From Linum tenue (taxonomy: Eukaryota > Streptophyta > Magnoliopsida > Malpighiales > Linaceae), in contig CAMGYJ010000002.1 of assembly GCA_946122785.1 (NCBI GenBank), positions 13,900,839-13,964,838 on the forward strand: 64,000 nt of DNA, written 5' to 3'. Below the pieces are notes generated by a model. That model searched no databases and was not told where the DNA came from. It was given only the letters and a program-made list of their open reading frames with translations. This document shows positions 10,598 through 21,910 of this stretch, piece after piece; within the stretch, counting starts at the first letter, position 1; each line of letters opens with the position of its first letter. A program made the translations under genes and the position numbers.

Positions 10598-12691
10598 CTA
10601 CACAAGGTTCGACCATGAATTGACTGACCAGCTGAACAACATACGAGATATTAGGGCGAGTAGCAGATAGATAAATAAGACTGTCAACTATACTTCGATA
10701 CTGTGAGCCATCCTTCAACCGTTCACCTGATTTTTTCTGCAACTTCAAATTCACTTCCATAGGCGTCCTAACAGGCTTACAGTCATCAAAGTTATGATCA
10801 CTAAGTAGATCTAATATATATTTCCTCTGATTGAGCAAACTACCCTGATCATTGTGGCTAACCTCCAGTCCCAGAAAATAATTCAAATTGCCGAGATCCT
10901 TTATACTAAAGGCTTTCTTCAAACCATCATTCAAATTCTGAATTCCTTGCTGATCAGTCCCAGTAATGACCATGTCATCAACATACAAAAGAAGCACCAC
11001 GATACCAGCTGAAGTTACCTTGGTAAATAGTGAAGGATAATTTAGGCTTTGTTGAAATCCTAGTTGAACGATGGTAGACTGGAACTTCTCAAACCAGGCC
11101 CTAGGAGCCTGCTTAAGTCCGTAAAGAGAACGATGCAGGAGGCACACTTGATCTTCTTTACCAACAGTATAGCAGGAGGTCGTTCCATGTATATCACCTC
11201 CTCCAAATCCCCATGAAGAAAGGCATTCTTCACGTCAAGTTGAAACAAGGGCCAATTATACAATGCAGCTACAGCGAGTAAGGTACGAACCGTGGACATC
11301 TTGGCGTCAGGAGCAAAACTCTCGTTGTAATCCACCCCATGCTCCTGTGTATAGCCAAAAGCAACAAGCCTAGCTAGGTGGCGTTCGATAGAACCGTCAG
11401 GTCGCACCTTGATGGCATATACCCATCGAATGCCGATAGCAGGAGGACATGGATTGGGACGATCAACAACCGTCCAAGTTTTATTTGCCTCCAATGCACC
11501 AAACTCGTCGTTCATGGCGCTGTCCCATATAGGATTGTCGTGGGCTTGTTTGAAGGTGGTGGGAACAATTAATGTATCCACCCCATGCGCTACGTAATCT
11601 TGGTGGTCTAAAGGAGGCACTCCTTTAGTTGATCTCTCTGACCGCCAAGGAGGAGCATGAGCAATATGCGAAGGAGAGCCAGGAGGAGATGAGTCGGGCC
11701 TGCTGGAGGCCGATGCAGGCGCCGAGGAGGAGTTGTCCGAGCTGGACGTGGGGGAGAGCAGTTCGGGAGAGGGGGAATCTTCTACAGGATCATTAGATAA
11801 TGGCAGATCAACCTCTTCAGTTTCATCAAAAATGGGCAGCAAATTGTGCCCGCCAGGAAACTCGAGTTCATCTATGGATTTTGAAGGATAGAACATGTGA
11901 TGCCCGAAGAAGACAACAGAAATAGCTATCCGCATACGTTGACTCGAAGGATCGTAACATAGATACCCTTTATGAACACTATTGTACCCAAGAAAGACAC
12001 ACCGAGCTGTTTTGGAAGTCAACTTAGTATGTTCACGCTTAAGAAGAAGTACAAAATACAGACAACCAAAAACTCTAAGACGAGAATAATCAGGATGATG
12101 GCCATAAAGAACGAAATAAGGACTTTTCTGGCTTAGGACAGGAGTGATTTGGTAATTTATTAATCTCACAGCAGTGACTACAGCTTCCGGCCAGAACCTA
12201 TTAGGAACAGAAGAAGCAAGAAGCAAAGCTCTAGTTAACTCCATCACATGCCTATGCTTACGCTCAACCAGTCAATTTTGTTGAGAAACCCCAGGACAGG
12301 ACATTTGACTCAAGATACCACGTGATCGATAAACCTCATGTAAAGGATTTGAGCTAAACTCTCCTCCTGGATCAGAGCGGATGATTTTAACTGTCTGGCC
12401 GAATTGAGTTTGAATCATATTGATGAATTCTATTGCCACATCTCAAAGATCAGATTTTAATCTAAGAAAGTATATCCATGTATATCTGGTGGCATGATCA
12501 ATGAATAGAGCAAAATATCTAAACCCAAGGCGAGAAACAGTCGGGGAAGGTCCCCACAGATCGGTGTGAATAATGCAAAAAGGTTCTTTGATAACAGTGG
12601 CACTAGAAGAAAAAGATGAGCTAGAGTTTTTTGCTTCCACACAACTCGTACAAGAATGTTGAGCAGAAATTCCAACAAGATTCTTTCCTAG
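10598..12691 (-). pseudogene. Copia element 1 integrase C-terminal part and reverse transcriptase, broken
   Basis: Read on minus from 12691 downwards. The integrase core region shows a HTDLWGPSP block and FIDHATRYTWIYF, then [16 protein letters not shown] and the VFGCLYF region. RT follows with [29 protein letters not shown] and YVDDMVITG, the copia YVDD active site. It is inactive: in-frame stops occur near 12430 and 12270, and a frameshift lies between about 11060 and 11150. The segment is bounded by the hAT MITE on one side and the Athila-like insertion on the other. Divergence from an intact copia pol fits the LTR age. Confidence 0.88.
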
Positions 12692-13317
12692 CAGGCCCAG
12701 CCTAGACCCTGTGCTGGTCTAACCCACAGCACAGGGCCTCCAAAATTTTGGGGCCTCATCACAATCAGGCCCATACACATAATAAATATACATAAAATAA
12801 TTGGATAGTCTGCAGAGCGTCTGGCCCAAAAATAAAAATTGAACAGTCTTGGGAGGAGAAGACGATGTGGCTTGGTTCTTTCTCCTAGATTTTACTAGCT
12901 TCTGTTGTGGGCCGGAATTTCATTAAAGCACAAATAATTAGAATAAACAAAAGGATCAATTGGTAGTCAGCCCAAATAGGAACCAAAGCCAACACACTCT
13001 AGTTTAGACTCAACTCAATGTGTATATTATTAAATAGTTACTTTCCAAAACAAGTTTTTACTTCAATGAAAAATGACTAAATTTACTAATTTAAATTAAT
13101 ATAGTCTTACTCTCTCATCATGTTCTATATATTGAGTTCTTAAAAAATAAGTGATTTTGCTCCGCAAATTGGTTACTGAAAATCTGCAACGTTAACGTAT
13201 CGACGGTCCAAAATATCATGAACAAAGCCACATTACAGTATTAATTATCCTACAAAAATTTTAGGGCCACATTTTTAATTTTCGAACAGTGCCTCCAAAT
13301 ATCATGGGCCGGCCCTG
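12692..13317. mobile_element. hAT-type MITE inserted in the integrase region
   Basis: This 626-bp segment is flanked by a perfect 8-bp target duplication TTTCCTAG (12684-12691 and 13318-13325). The ends are imperfect inverted repeats: it starts CAGGCCCAGCC and its other end, reversed, reads CAGGGCCGGCCC. An 8-bp duplication with CAGGG-type ends is the hAT signature. It has no ORF. An internal agggcctccaaaattttgg is echoed near the right end. Confidence 0.88.
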
Positions 13318-13325
13318 TTTCCTAG

Positions 13326-14578
13326 AAGAGATTGTTTAAACATGACTGCCAGACGACTTGAGTGAGGATGCCCCAAACGAGCATGCCAAAGTTCCCACTC
13401 TTTATTGGACAAACTAGTAAACACAGAATGTTTTTGAATAGTAAATGAAGGACTAATGACATTCCTAGACTCAAACTGACTACTAAAAGGCTGACCCAAA
13501 GATGATGACGAAACCGAATTGTCTTTGAGTTCTTCCAAGTGAAAAATCCTCCACTGTTTACTCCCCCTCCGATCTGCCTCCCCGTCTTCAAGTCCTGTAT
13601 AACACAACCAGTAGGAGCAAAAATAACAGAACATCCTTGCTTAGTAAGCTGACCATCTGAAACCAAGTTAGGAACCAAAGTAGGAACATACAAAGTACGG
13701 GATAAGGATACGTTCTCTGTATCCACTTTACCAATTCCTTTTACTGTCATCCTATCTCCATTAGCAACAGTCAAACCCACATGACTAATAGATTTAATTA
13801 TTTGTAATGATTTTCTATCATTAGTCATGTGATTATAGCATCTCGAATCAAGTAACCAAGGCTTAGTTTGGACCTTACCTTGGAGAGAAGATAAAGCCGA
13901 TCCGATGGCAGTAGGGAGGGAGGTTTGAAGTGCAGTCACAACATGAACTAGTTGCTCCAATTGAGCTGCTGTGATATTGCTAGCCGAGCCACTGGATTCC
14001 CCGGATTCAACAGCATAAGTAGTGCGAGGTGGTCGGCCTTGATAGCCACGACCAGCTCTATTAGGCGGGAGATAACCACGACCAGCACCATTAGGCGGGG
14101 GATTCCCTCCATAGCGATCAGCATTACGCTCACGAGTGCGACATTCTAGAACAATGTGTCCCATTCTTTTGCAATAAACACAGTAATTCCTTCTATGACA
14201 ATGTTTTACCAGATGACCTTTCTCATGACAGTGATGGCACTCAAGCTCAGAATTTGGAACTCGACTATGAAATTGTGGCCTTGTAACAGCTAGAGCATGC
14301 GAATTGAAACCCATACCCGATCTCGCAGCAGAGATAGCAAAAGTCTCCCCTTCTCCTGGACGCACATCCAACTGTGCCTGAGTCCTCAACCGTGTTTCTT
14401 CTCGAACAAGACTGCTGATCACGCCATCAAATCTGAGGCCTTCCCGGTTCAGAATATTGGCGCGGATGTTTTCAAACTCGGGTCTCAGCCGGATGAGGAA
14501 CCACGCCACTAGAAATCGCTCTATGGGTTCAGAACGACGCGCGGATCCGTTCTTGGTTGACTTCTTCGGTTGATCCAT
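13326..14578 (-). pseudogene. Copia element 1 gag C-terminal part, protease and integrase start
   Basis: The minus-strand frame starts at ATG 14578. It contains two CX2CX4HX4C zinc knuckles (residues 114-127, CHHCHEKGHLVKHC, and 133-146). A protease region follows near residue 240, where the catalytic D-S/T-G-A box reads DSRC, so the aspartic protease motif is damaged. The integrase zinc region begins near GHPHSSRL, but only after a frame change at about 13560. The usual first 150-200 residues of copia gag (dimer/RNA-binding region before the knuckles) are absent. The ORF starts abruptly with about 45 residues that resemble the gag segment just before the knuckles. The element was probably non-autonomous before the later insertions. 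Confidence 0.8.
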
Positions 14579-15077
14579 CTACTTGTTTGGGCCTAAGATT
14601 ATTTCCTACTGCCGATCGGATGTGGAGACACCTTGCTAGTCTTTATTCAACTACAAAAAACCGAAACTGATATTCCCATAAAGCATAGTTCGTGGCTGTG
14701 AGGCGCACTGTTGGCCTCTCCGAATCAGCTGCAGTCAGCTCGAGCAAGACTGCTGATCACGCCATCAAAACTGAGGCGTTCCCAGTTCAGAATATTGGCG
14801 CGGATGTTTTCAAACTCGGGTCTCAGCCTCATGAGGAACCACGCCACTAGAAATCGCTCTATGGGTTCAGAACGACGCGCGGATCCGTTGTTGGCTGACT
14901 TCTTCGGTTGATCCATCTACTTGTTTGGGCCTAAGATTATTTCCTACTGCCGATCGGATGTGGAGACACCTTGCTGGTCTCTATTCAACTACAAAAACCC
15001 GAAACTGATATTCCCATAAAGCATAGTTCGTGGCTGTGAGGCGCACCGTTGGCCTCTCCGAATCAGCTGCAGTCAGC
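14402..15077 (-). repeat. 338-bp tandem duplication of leader and gag start
   Basis: Copy 1 is 14402-14739 and copy 2 is 14740-15077, period 338. They are nearly identical, differing at about a dozen bases. Each contains the gag start (MDQPKKS on the minus strand) plus the untranslated leader down to the primer site. The outer copy's frame stops after about 63 residues because it runs into the duplication joint. Confidence 0.85.
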
Positions 15078-15087
15078 TCTGATACCA
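15076..15087 (-). promoter_or_regulatory. Primer binding site, initiator tRNA-Met type
   Basis: On the minus strand this is TGGTATCAGAGC, directly abutting the 5' LTR. It is the standard copia primer site. Confidence 0.9.
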
Positions 15088-15443
15088 TGTTGAGAACAGA
15101 AACAGTATAATGATGATGAAATTAACAGATAATCAAACACAAACACCGGAGTTACGTGGTATCCCTGGATATGATCCAGGACTAATCAACGGAAGAGATT
15201 GAACGTTCTTCAGGCTACTGATTTTACTGAATTGTGCAAAGAGGAAGAAGATACAGAATGATCAGCCCCCAAACCACCTCTACCCTTTTTAACTCCTAAC
15301 GTGCCCTAGGTTAGACTCAACATTCTACCTCTAACCGTGCATGAGCTTGCATGATTACGTACGAGCTTATTATCTGGGCCACGTACAATCTAACTCTCCT
15401 AACACAATACATAAACCGTAGCCCAATACATATATGCTCAATA
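15088..15443 (-). repeat. 5' LTR of copia element 1
   Basis: This is 356 bp, matching 3911-4266 with about 19 differences. It is followed by the GCGGA target duplication at 15444-15448. Confidence 0.92.
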
Positions 15444-15739
15444 GCGGAGACACCTAAACTCATCCCCACCACTTTCTTTGTGGGTAGTACCATACCCGCC
15501 CGTATTCAATCAATGCGAAGTTCCCTCATTTGGTCGGATACCCACGGTTGTTCAGCATCTCATAATGGCGGAAATGATGTTGACGACGACGGAGGTGGGC
15601 GATACAAATGCTGAGCTCAGGCCTCAGAGACTTCACGAAGAGGCCGAACCCAATCTCTTTTCTGGTTTTCTTGGGTCGGGCTAGCAATTAGACAGCCCGC
15701 TTAATGACCCACTTAATTTTCATAGGATTGCCTATAGGT

Positions 15740-16579
15740 GGTTTGGGCTGCTTCAAGTGTCCATTCTAGATTTAACCGAAATTCTCCATTTGGGCCTTCA
15801 TTTGAAGCCCGTAGTCAGCAGATGTTCATTTCCGGCTTGATCCGCAATTTCCTTGAACGGACAAGAAACATCAAGTCCGCAGACTCAAGTATGACGGTAT
15901 GCAACAGAAGACTTCTCTCTGCCGGCAAAAATCCTAAACGCCCAAACGATTCACTGTCCCTTGTGCACGTCGCTTTTGCAACCAGTATTCATTAATGGAT
16001 TCCCCACCGAAATCACTGTGAAAATCTCCATAAAAGCCCAAACACAAAAAAATAATACCCATCTCTTCTGTCCACAACCGTAACCAGGCTGGTAGGGGTG
16101 TCAGTTCGGGTCGAGTTCGGTTACCCAAACCGAAACTCGAAAAACCCCGAAAACCCGAAACCGAAAACCACTAAAACCGAACCCGAACTCGATAAGGACT
16201 TGCGGGTTCCGGTTACCCAAAACCCAAAAATTCCTTATCGGGTTCGGGTTCGGTTAAAGCAAAACCGAAACCCGAAAACCCGAACGCCTAAAATTATGGG
16301 TTGAGTTCTATTCATTGGAGGTTTTTAGCCGGAACCCGAAAAATCGATTAGCAAAACCGAACCCGAAACCGAAAAATCCGAAACCCGAAACAAACCCGAA
16401 CTCGAAAAACCAAAAATGTATATAATCGGGTCGGTTTCGGGTAAACCCAAAAAACCGAACCCGAATTGACAGCCCTAAAGGCTGGTCTAGGGCTTCCCCG
16501 CAAGTGTATAAATATGATCTCAGTCACCACTACTCGAAGCACACACAATTAAAAAAAGTAAAAAACACACACACACAAA
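15740..16579 (+). promoter_or_regulatory. Upstream region of hevein-like locus A
   Basis: This is homologous to the regions upstream of loci B (22650-23089) and C (39061-39423), and more weakly D. Shared blocks include ttccggcttgatccgc, aagtccgcagactcaa, gtatgcaacagaagacttc and the cgcttttgc.accagtattc segment. A TATA box, tataaata, lies at 16507-16514, 66 bp before the ATG. A CA-rich leader follows, ending just before the ATG. A 385-bp MITE (16093-16477) sits only about 30 bp upstream of the TATA box, separating it from the conserved upstream block. Confidence 0.65.
16093..16477. mobile_element. hAT-like MITE made of CCGAA/CCCGAA motifs
   Basis: The ends are inverted repeats: the left starts TAGGGGTGTCAGTTCGGGT and the reversed right end reads TAGGGCTGTCAATTCGGGT (17 of 19). 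The 8-bp flanks are CAGGCTGG and AAGGCTGG (7 of 8). The interior is a degenerate repeat of CCGAAACC/CCCGAA. No coding capacity. Confidence 0.8.
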
Positions 16580-16654
16580 ATGAAGATCATCATGAACGTG
16601 GCTCTCCTCCCTTTGCTGACGCCTGTCGGCGACATTATTATTAGCGACCAACCC
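16580..16654 (+). pseudogene. 5' fragment of hevein-like gene A (signal peptide region)
   Basis: This begins ATGAAGATCATCATGAACGT, matching the starts of loci C and D, then decays. After the hydrophobic LLPLL part the frame shifts, and TGA at 16655-16657 closes it at the junction with the copia LTR. Only the signal peptide survives. Hevein domain 1 and the linker are missing; the gene resumes at 21713 beyond the retrotransposon. The promoter and TATA box remain, so a short non-functional transcript is possible. Confidence 0.85.
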
Positions 16655-16981
16655 TGAACAGTTTTGTACAAAGCGAGCAGAAATGGATCGGAAACCCTCA
16701 GAAGATGAGGTTTCTCCTTTGTTTGTATATATAGGAATGTTATACAGTACTTAGCTGAGGTTTAAACTGAGCTTGCCACATGGCTCAGCCTCATTGGACA
16801 ATCCATTACATTAACTTTAAATTAAACGGTAAGTAAACAAAAGTGCAACACGATGACGTTTAGTTGAAACGTTTCTTCTCCTTCTTATTCATTCTTTATC
16901 GACGTTTCTTCTTAGCTGGTAGTAGTCAGCATCTGTTTCCTGAAGACGAATATGCTTCAGCTTGAACCATGGTCTCTGTCA
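16655..16981 (-). repeat. 3' LTR of copia element 2
   Basis: This 327-bp stretch reads TGACAGAG...TGTTCA on the minus strand. It is preceded by the polypurine tract TGGGGGAGGG. With only one copy present, the borders rest on the TG..CA ends and on the sharp junction with hevein sequence. Confidence 0.7.
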
Positions 16982-19900
16982 CCCTCCCCCAAACTGGAGC
17001 GCATATATGTTTTCCACTCCCATCTTCTCCAGTAACTCTTTGATTCTATACCTGCTCAAAGGTTTTGTAAATAAATCTGCCAACTGGTCCACAAAATTCA
17101 CATGAAATAGTTTGATCAAACCTGTCTTCACTCTTTCCCCTATCACGTGTATATCAATTTCAATATGCTTGGTTCTCTCATGGAAAACCGGATTTTCTGC
17201 TATGTGTATTGCAGATTTGTTGTCACAAAACACTGATATGGGTAGAGACACTTCAACACTGAGTTCTGATAGCATATTTCTTAACCATTGAACTTCACAT
17301 CCAAGATGTTCTAAGGCTCTATATTCAGCCTCAGAGGATGATCGTGAGACTGTAGACTGCTTCTTTGCTTTTCAGGTTATCATAGAACTACCCAAGAAAG
17401 TACAATAGCCACTCACAGACCTCATAAAATCAGGGCAGCTTGCTCAATCTGAATCACTGTAACCAGATAGTTTGAATGCTGAATCACTCTTGAAATATAT
17501 GCCTTACCGAGGTGCCCCTTTAATATATCTCAAGATTCTATAAGTTGCTTGTAAATGCTCTGTGTAAGATTCCTTCTGAAATGGACTTAACTGCCGCAAT
17601 GGAAATGTTAGATCTGGTCTAGTGGTGGTCAAGTGATGCAAACAACCAATCAACCTTGTGCAAACTTCAGGATCAACAAGTGGTTTACCTTGTTTAGCTC
17701 TCAGTTTCACTTTGGGGGTCCAAGTGTGACTTGCAACTTTTAGCATCAAAATAACATGTGTCCCTTAGTAGTTCCAGACAATATTTTCTTTGGCAAACAA
17801 CAATTCCACTGCTGCTTCTGCTAATTTCAAGGCCTAGAAAGTATTTCAAACTACCCAGTTCTTTGATCTTGAAGTTCCTCTTCAAATACAGCCTGACTTC
17901 TTCAACATCCTGTCTCTCACTGCCTCCCAGGATGATATCATCCACATAAACCAACAGGACTACAATCCTGCCATGAACCCATTTAGTGAAAAGGGGATAA
18001 TATGAAGTTGATTGTGCAAAACCATGATTCAGCAATGAATTGGTAAGCTTGGCAAACCATTGCCTGCTTGCCTGTTTTAGACCATAAATCGATTTCTTTA
18101 ACTGGCAAACCAGCCTTTCCTTTCCATTTGCTCTGGCATCTCCAGGAGGTAATTGCATATATACCTCCTCGTCAAGGTCTCCATGCAGAAATGCATTGAA
18201 GACATCCATATGGTCAAGAACCCAGTTCTTACTAGCTACTACTACCAACAATGCCTTGACTGTATTTATCTTAGCAACTGGGGAATATGTATCTGTTATA
18301 AACGCGCTGCTACGGATCGGGAAATCGCCGGGATCGACAAAGCAAGAATACGAAAGCGAGAATCGAAAACACGACACACGATTTACGTGGTTCACTAACA
18401 CGATGTGTGTTAGCTACGTCCACGGGCGAGAGAGAGCCGATTTCACTATATCAAAGGAGATTACAGATTACAGAGGAGTATGAGAAGTATTTATAGTACT
18501 TCTCCATGTGGGTCTAAACCTAATCCAATCTAGCAAAGGAAACGGTTACAGACCAGGCCCAGAACCCGAACCCAAATAACATTGAGCCCATACACCGTGG
18601 GCCGGGGCGTTGTCCCCGCACCCCCACCGGGGCGTTGCCCCTGGACCCCCGATTACCAGTCGTAGCGGCTGATAGTCCGATTCAAGTCATATCAACAGTA
18701 TCCAAGAAATCAATTCCATAAACCTGTGTGAACCCCTTAGCCACCAGCCTAGCTTTGAATCTTTCAATACTACCATCAGACTTAAGTTTGATTTTATAAA
18801 CCCACTTACTACCTATGGCTTTCTTTCCTGCAGGGAGTACCACAATTTCCCATAGCTTTATTCCATTATCTGACCTGGCTGCTTTTGCATAACTTGCAGG
18901 CTCCACCTCAACAACCAAACTCAAGGCATAATGTTTGTCAACCAAAGTGAGCTATTAATATCCCAGGTAATCAGACATTGGATATCTGCTTGCTGCTCCC
19001 ACATAGTAATCATTTAATTTTGCAGACAGTTGTCCTCTATTTGCTCTAACTGGTCTCCCTTCAAATTCAGCTTGTAACTATAATTCTGATGACTCATCTT
19101 CCAGTTCAGGATCTGGATTACTTTCCAACATTTGAGTATCTGATTTCGAATCAGAATCAGGATAAGCATCAGCAACATGAACATCGGCAGCTTCATGAGG
19201 AGATGCTGCCCCCCTGATGTTGCAGGTTGTGAAACAGAAGGTGGGTGAAAAGGAATGGATGTGGGGGCCAAGGGAGGAACAAAAGGAGCAGATGAGGAAG
19301 GGGATGAGGAGAATCGGGAGGAGTTCTAAAAGGGAGTATGGTTTCATGGAAGGAAATATTTATGGAGACAAAAACATGATGATCATGAAGATCAAAGAGC
19401 TTATAGCCCTTAATACCAGATGGAAAACCAAGGAAAATAGCTTGTCTGGCACGAGACTGAAACTTGGTCCTGCCATGTTGTAAAGTAGTAGAGTAACATA
19501 GGCAGCCAAAGACCTTTAAATTGTGCACAGAACGTGGTTTAGCATAGAGCATTTCATAGAGAGACTTATTCTGCAATAAAGGTGTGGGAATACGCTTGAT
19601 AAGGTACACAACATGTAACACACAGTCACTCCAGAACTTTAAAGAACACCAGACTGAAATCTGAGAGCCCTGACAACGTTTAAAATGTGTTGGTTCTTTC
19701 TTTCCACACGACCATTATGTTCAGGAGTTTCAACACACAAAGTCTGGTGTTCACTACGAATAACCTTAACAGATTTATCAAACTGCCTGGTAACCAAATG
19801 GCAGAATCCTTGTAACAAACCGCGAGCCTCAGATTTGTGTTGCATTTGGTAAATCCACACACAACGAGTGTAATCATCAACAATAGTTAAAAATCAAGCA

Positions 19901-21712
19901 TAACCATCATATGATTTAGTGGATAGGGGCCCCCAGATATCAACATGAATCAAGGAAAAAGCCATACTAGCAGAATGAGTAGTGACAGGAAATGGTAACT
20001 TCTTCTGTTTAGACAAATGACAAACGTCACAGTGATGAACAAATTCACTAGTTACAAGGGAGTGTTGATTTTGGAGTAAATGGAATCTATCTCCACTAGG
20101 GTGACCTAGACGCCAAAGCCAGAGATGGACATCTTGAGGGTTGAAATTGTAAGGGACAACAGCTTGGTGAGAGGGTGAAGAAGAGACTGAAAGTGCAGGG
20201 AGGAAGTGAGATGGTAAAGACCATTATGTTGTTTTGCCAAACCAATATACTTCTGGGTCAGAAGGTCCTGAATGGCACAAACATCAGAATGAAAGTGTAA
20301 AGAGACTGGTAAGTCACTAGTAAGCTTACTGACAGAAATGAGATTGAAGGTGAAGCTTGGGACAAGAAGAACTTTGTGTAAAATGATGCCAGAAGGGAGT
20401 TGAACAGTGCCAATGTGACTAACTGACACTTTGGTATTGTTTAGTAAGTAAACAAAGGCATCATGAACATCAATATAATCAAGAAAGTTTGAGAGAGAGC
20501 AGGTGATGTGATCTGAGGCCCAGTGTCCAAAATCTATATGTTGGTTAATGCAAACTTATCCATCTCATAGTAGGAAGAGAGGATGTACTTACTAGCATGT
20601 TTTGGAAAATGTGGTAAGTACTGAGTGACAGAGAAAGCCTTGTGATTAATGTGGGGAGAACCAGGAGAAGGTGGTCCAGAGTCCAAACCTAAATGGAGGA
20701 AGTTCTTCAGTTTAGTGATGTCTTCAGCAGAGAGACCCAGGATGGAATGAGAGGAAGTGGAGTTGGAAGGACTGTCAAAGACAATACTTCCTTAAGAAGA
20801 ATTACCATCTGAAGTGGTGATAGCAGCCACCCCAGATTCCTGCCCTTCTCTTTGCGCTGTAACTTCCAACAGTCCTTGAATAGGTGACCAGGACGCTTAC
20901 AATAGTTGCAGATAATGCGATCAGAGTCAGGGTCAGACTTCCCTTGAGAACGTAGAGCATTATCAGAATCAGATCTCCAGCAGGGACGATCACTGCCAGC
21001 AGGTAAGGAAACAAATTGACCACCTCGCTTACCAGAAGAATCACCCTTAAGCTTTTGTTCGTGTTGGAGGAGATCATCTAAGGCATTAGACACAAGAGGC
21101 AATGGTTTCATCATAAGTAATTGAGTCTTGACAACCTCAAATTCATTATTAACGCCTCAAAGAAAACGGATCAAATAATCTACATCCTGCTTAGCCTTGA
21201 AAGCAGCAACGACAGCACAAGCAACATTAGCCTCTGGAGCACAAGAACAAGGAACAATAGAAGAAAACTGCTGGTACTTATCCCATAAACCATGAATCTT
21301 AGTGTAATACTGCAGAGTAGACTAATCACCCTAGGTACAAGCAATGATTTCATCCTCCAAATTAATAATGTGCTGGGCATTAGGAGTAGCAAAATGTTTG
21401 CATAAATCTTCCCAAAGAACTCGAGCATTCTCATAACTCATAAAACTGCGAGCAATATCCTTCTGCACGGAATTAAGAAGCCAACACAAAACAAGGGTGT
21501 TGCAGCCATCCCACAAGTAGAACGATGGATCGGATAAAGAGGAGCTAGAATCGAACCATCAACAAACCCCAATTTGTGTTTGGTTTTCAGGGCCGTACGC
21601 ATAGATCTACTCCATAAAGGGTAATTGGAACCATCGAAGACAACAGAAACGACGGATTGGGACAAATTCTCATTAGGGTTGAGATAATAGGGGTTTCCAA
21701 AGGGGATCTCAC
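16982..21712 (-). pseudogene. Degenerate gag-pol of copia element 2
   Basis: From right to left on the minus strand: a gag start with NPYYLNPNENL and SNYPLWSRSMRTAL (21438-21712); a zinc knuckle CNYCKRPGHLFKDC (about 20890); a remnant after the protease (VLLVPSFTFNLISVS, about 20350); integrase (ETPEHNGRVERKNQHI, about 19700; VFGCLCYS, about 19530); RT in two parts split by the solo LTR (KWVYKIKLKSDGSIERFKARL, about 18780; YVDDIILGG, about 17940); and RNase H ending DLFTKPLSRYRIKELL near 17010. Several frameshifts and stops separate these. The protease active-site box was not readable. Confidence 0.85.
18294..18697. mobile_element. Solo LTR nested in copia element 2
   Basis: This 404-bp segment starts TGTTATAAAC and ends CATATCAACA on +. 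It is flanked by a perfect 5-bp duplication GTATC (18289-18293 and 18698-18702). TG..CA ends plus a 5-bp duplication without internal domains mean a solo LTR. It contains a GC-rich patch with a repeated ggggcgttg. On the minus strand it reads TGTTGATATGACTTGAATCG at its start. Confidence 0.9.
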
Positions 21713-21910
21713 CTTTTGCTGCTGCCTTCCGAGCAGCCAACCTCTCGGGGAAACGACGGCGACTATAACAAACCTAACAGCGGCAACAATGGCGGGTGAG
21801 ACGCCGTGCTTTGCTGCAGCCAGTACGACTTCTGTGGGACATCTGATAAATTCTGTGGCGACGGTTGTCAATCTGGCTGCCAAGGAGGTGGCGGTGTCCG
21901 CCGCCACTAG
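21713..21910 (+). pseudogene. 3' fragment of hevein-like gene A (linker and second hevein domain)
   Basis: This is homologous to locus B from its linker onwards (cttccgagcagccaacctct). The second hevein domain is recognisable, with [20 protein letters not shown], but it is dead. The Cys-Gly pair at the domain start has become Ser-Gly (PNSGNNGG), the next Cys codon is TGA, and the end differs from B, stopping at TAG 21908-21910. Together with 16580-16654 this is one gene split by copia element 2. Confidence 0.88.

Larger units (their letters stand above)
3911..15443 (-). mobile_element. Copia element 1: full-length Ty1/copia LTR retrotransposon with nested insertions
   Basis: Two 356-bp LTRs (3911-4266 and 15088-15443) are flanked by a perfect 5-bp target duplication, GCGGA (3906-3910 and 15444-15448). 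The element reads on the minus strand. A tRNA-iMet primer site (TGGTATCAGAGC on the minus strand) sits next to the right LTR, and a G-rich polypurine tract next to the left one. The order gag, protease, integrase, RT, RNase H is the copia order. The LTRs differ at roughly 19 of 356 positions, so the insertion is old. It carries an Athila-like element at 4838-10592 and a hAT MITE at 12692-13317; without them it would be about 5.15 kb. The coding region is broken by frameshifts and stops, so it is not autonomous. Confidence 0.93.
16655..21712 (-). mobile_element. Copia element 2, 5'-truncated, inside hevein-like locus A
   Basis: The 3' LTR (16655-16981) joins the hevein signal-peptide sequence directly. 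On the other side the gag start runs straight into hevein linker sequence at about 21713. There is no 5' LTR, no primer site and no matching target duplication. This is best explained by insertion followed by a deletion that removed the 5' LTR, a few gag codons and hevein domain 1. The polyprotein is broken in many frames. A solo LTR (18294-18697) is nested in the RT region. Confidence 0.88.

Noticed and set aside
15351..15614. Frame spanning the right LTR of copia element 1 and the flank
   Set aside because: It begins inside the LTR and crosses the target duplication, so it is an accident of the insertion.
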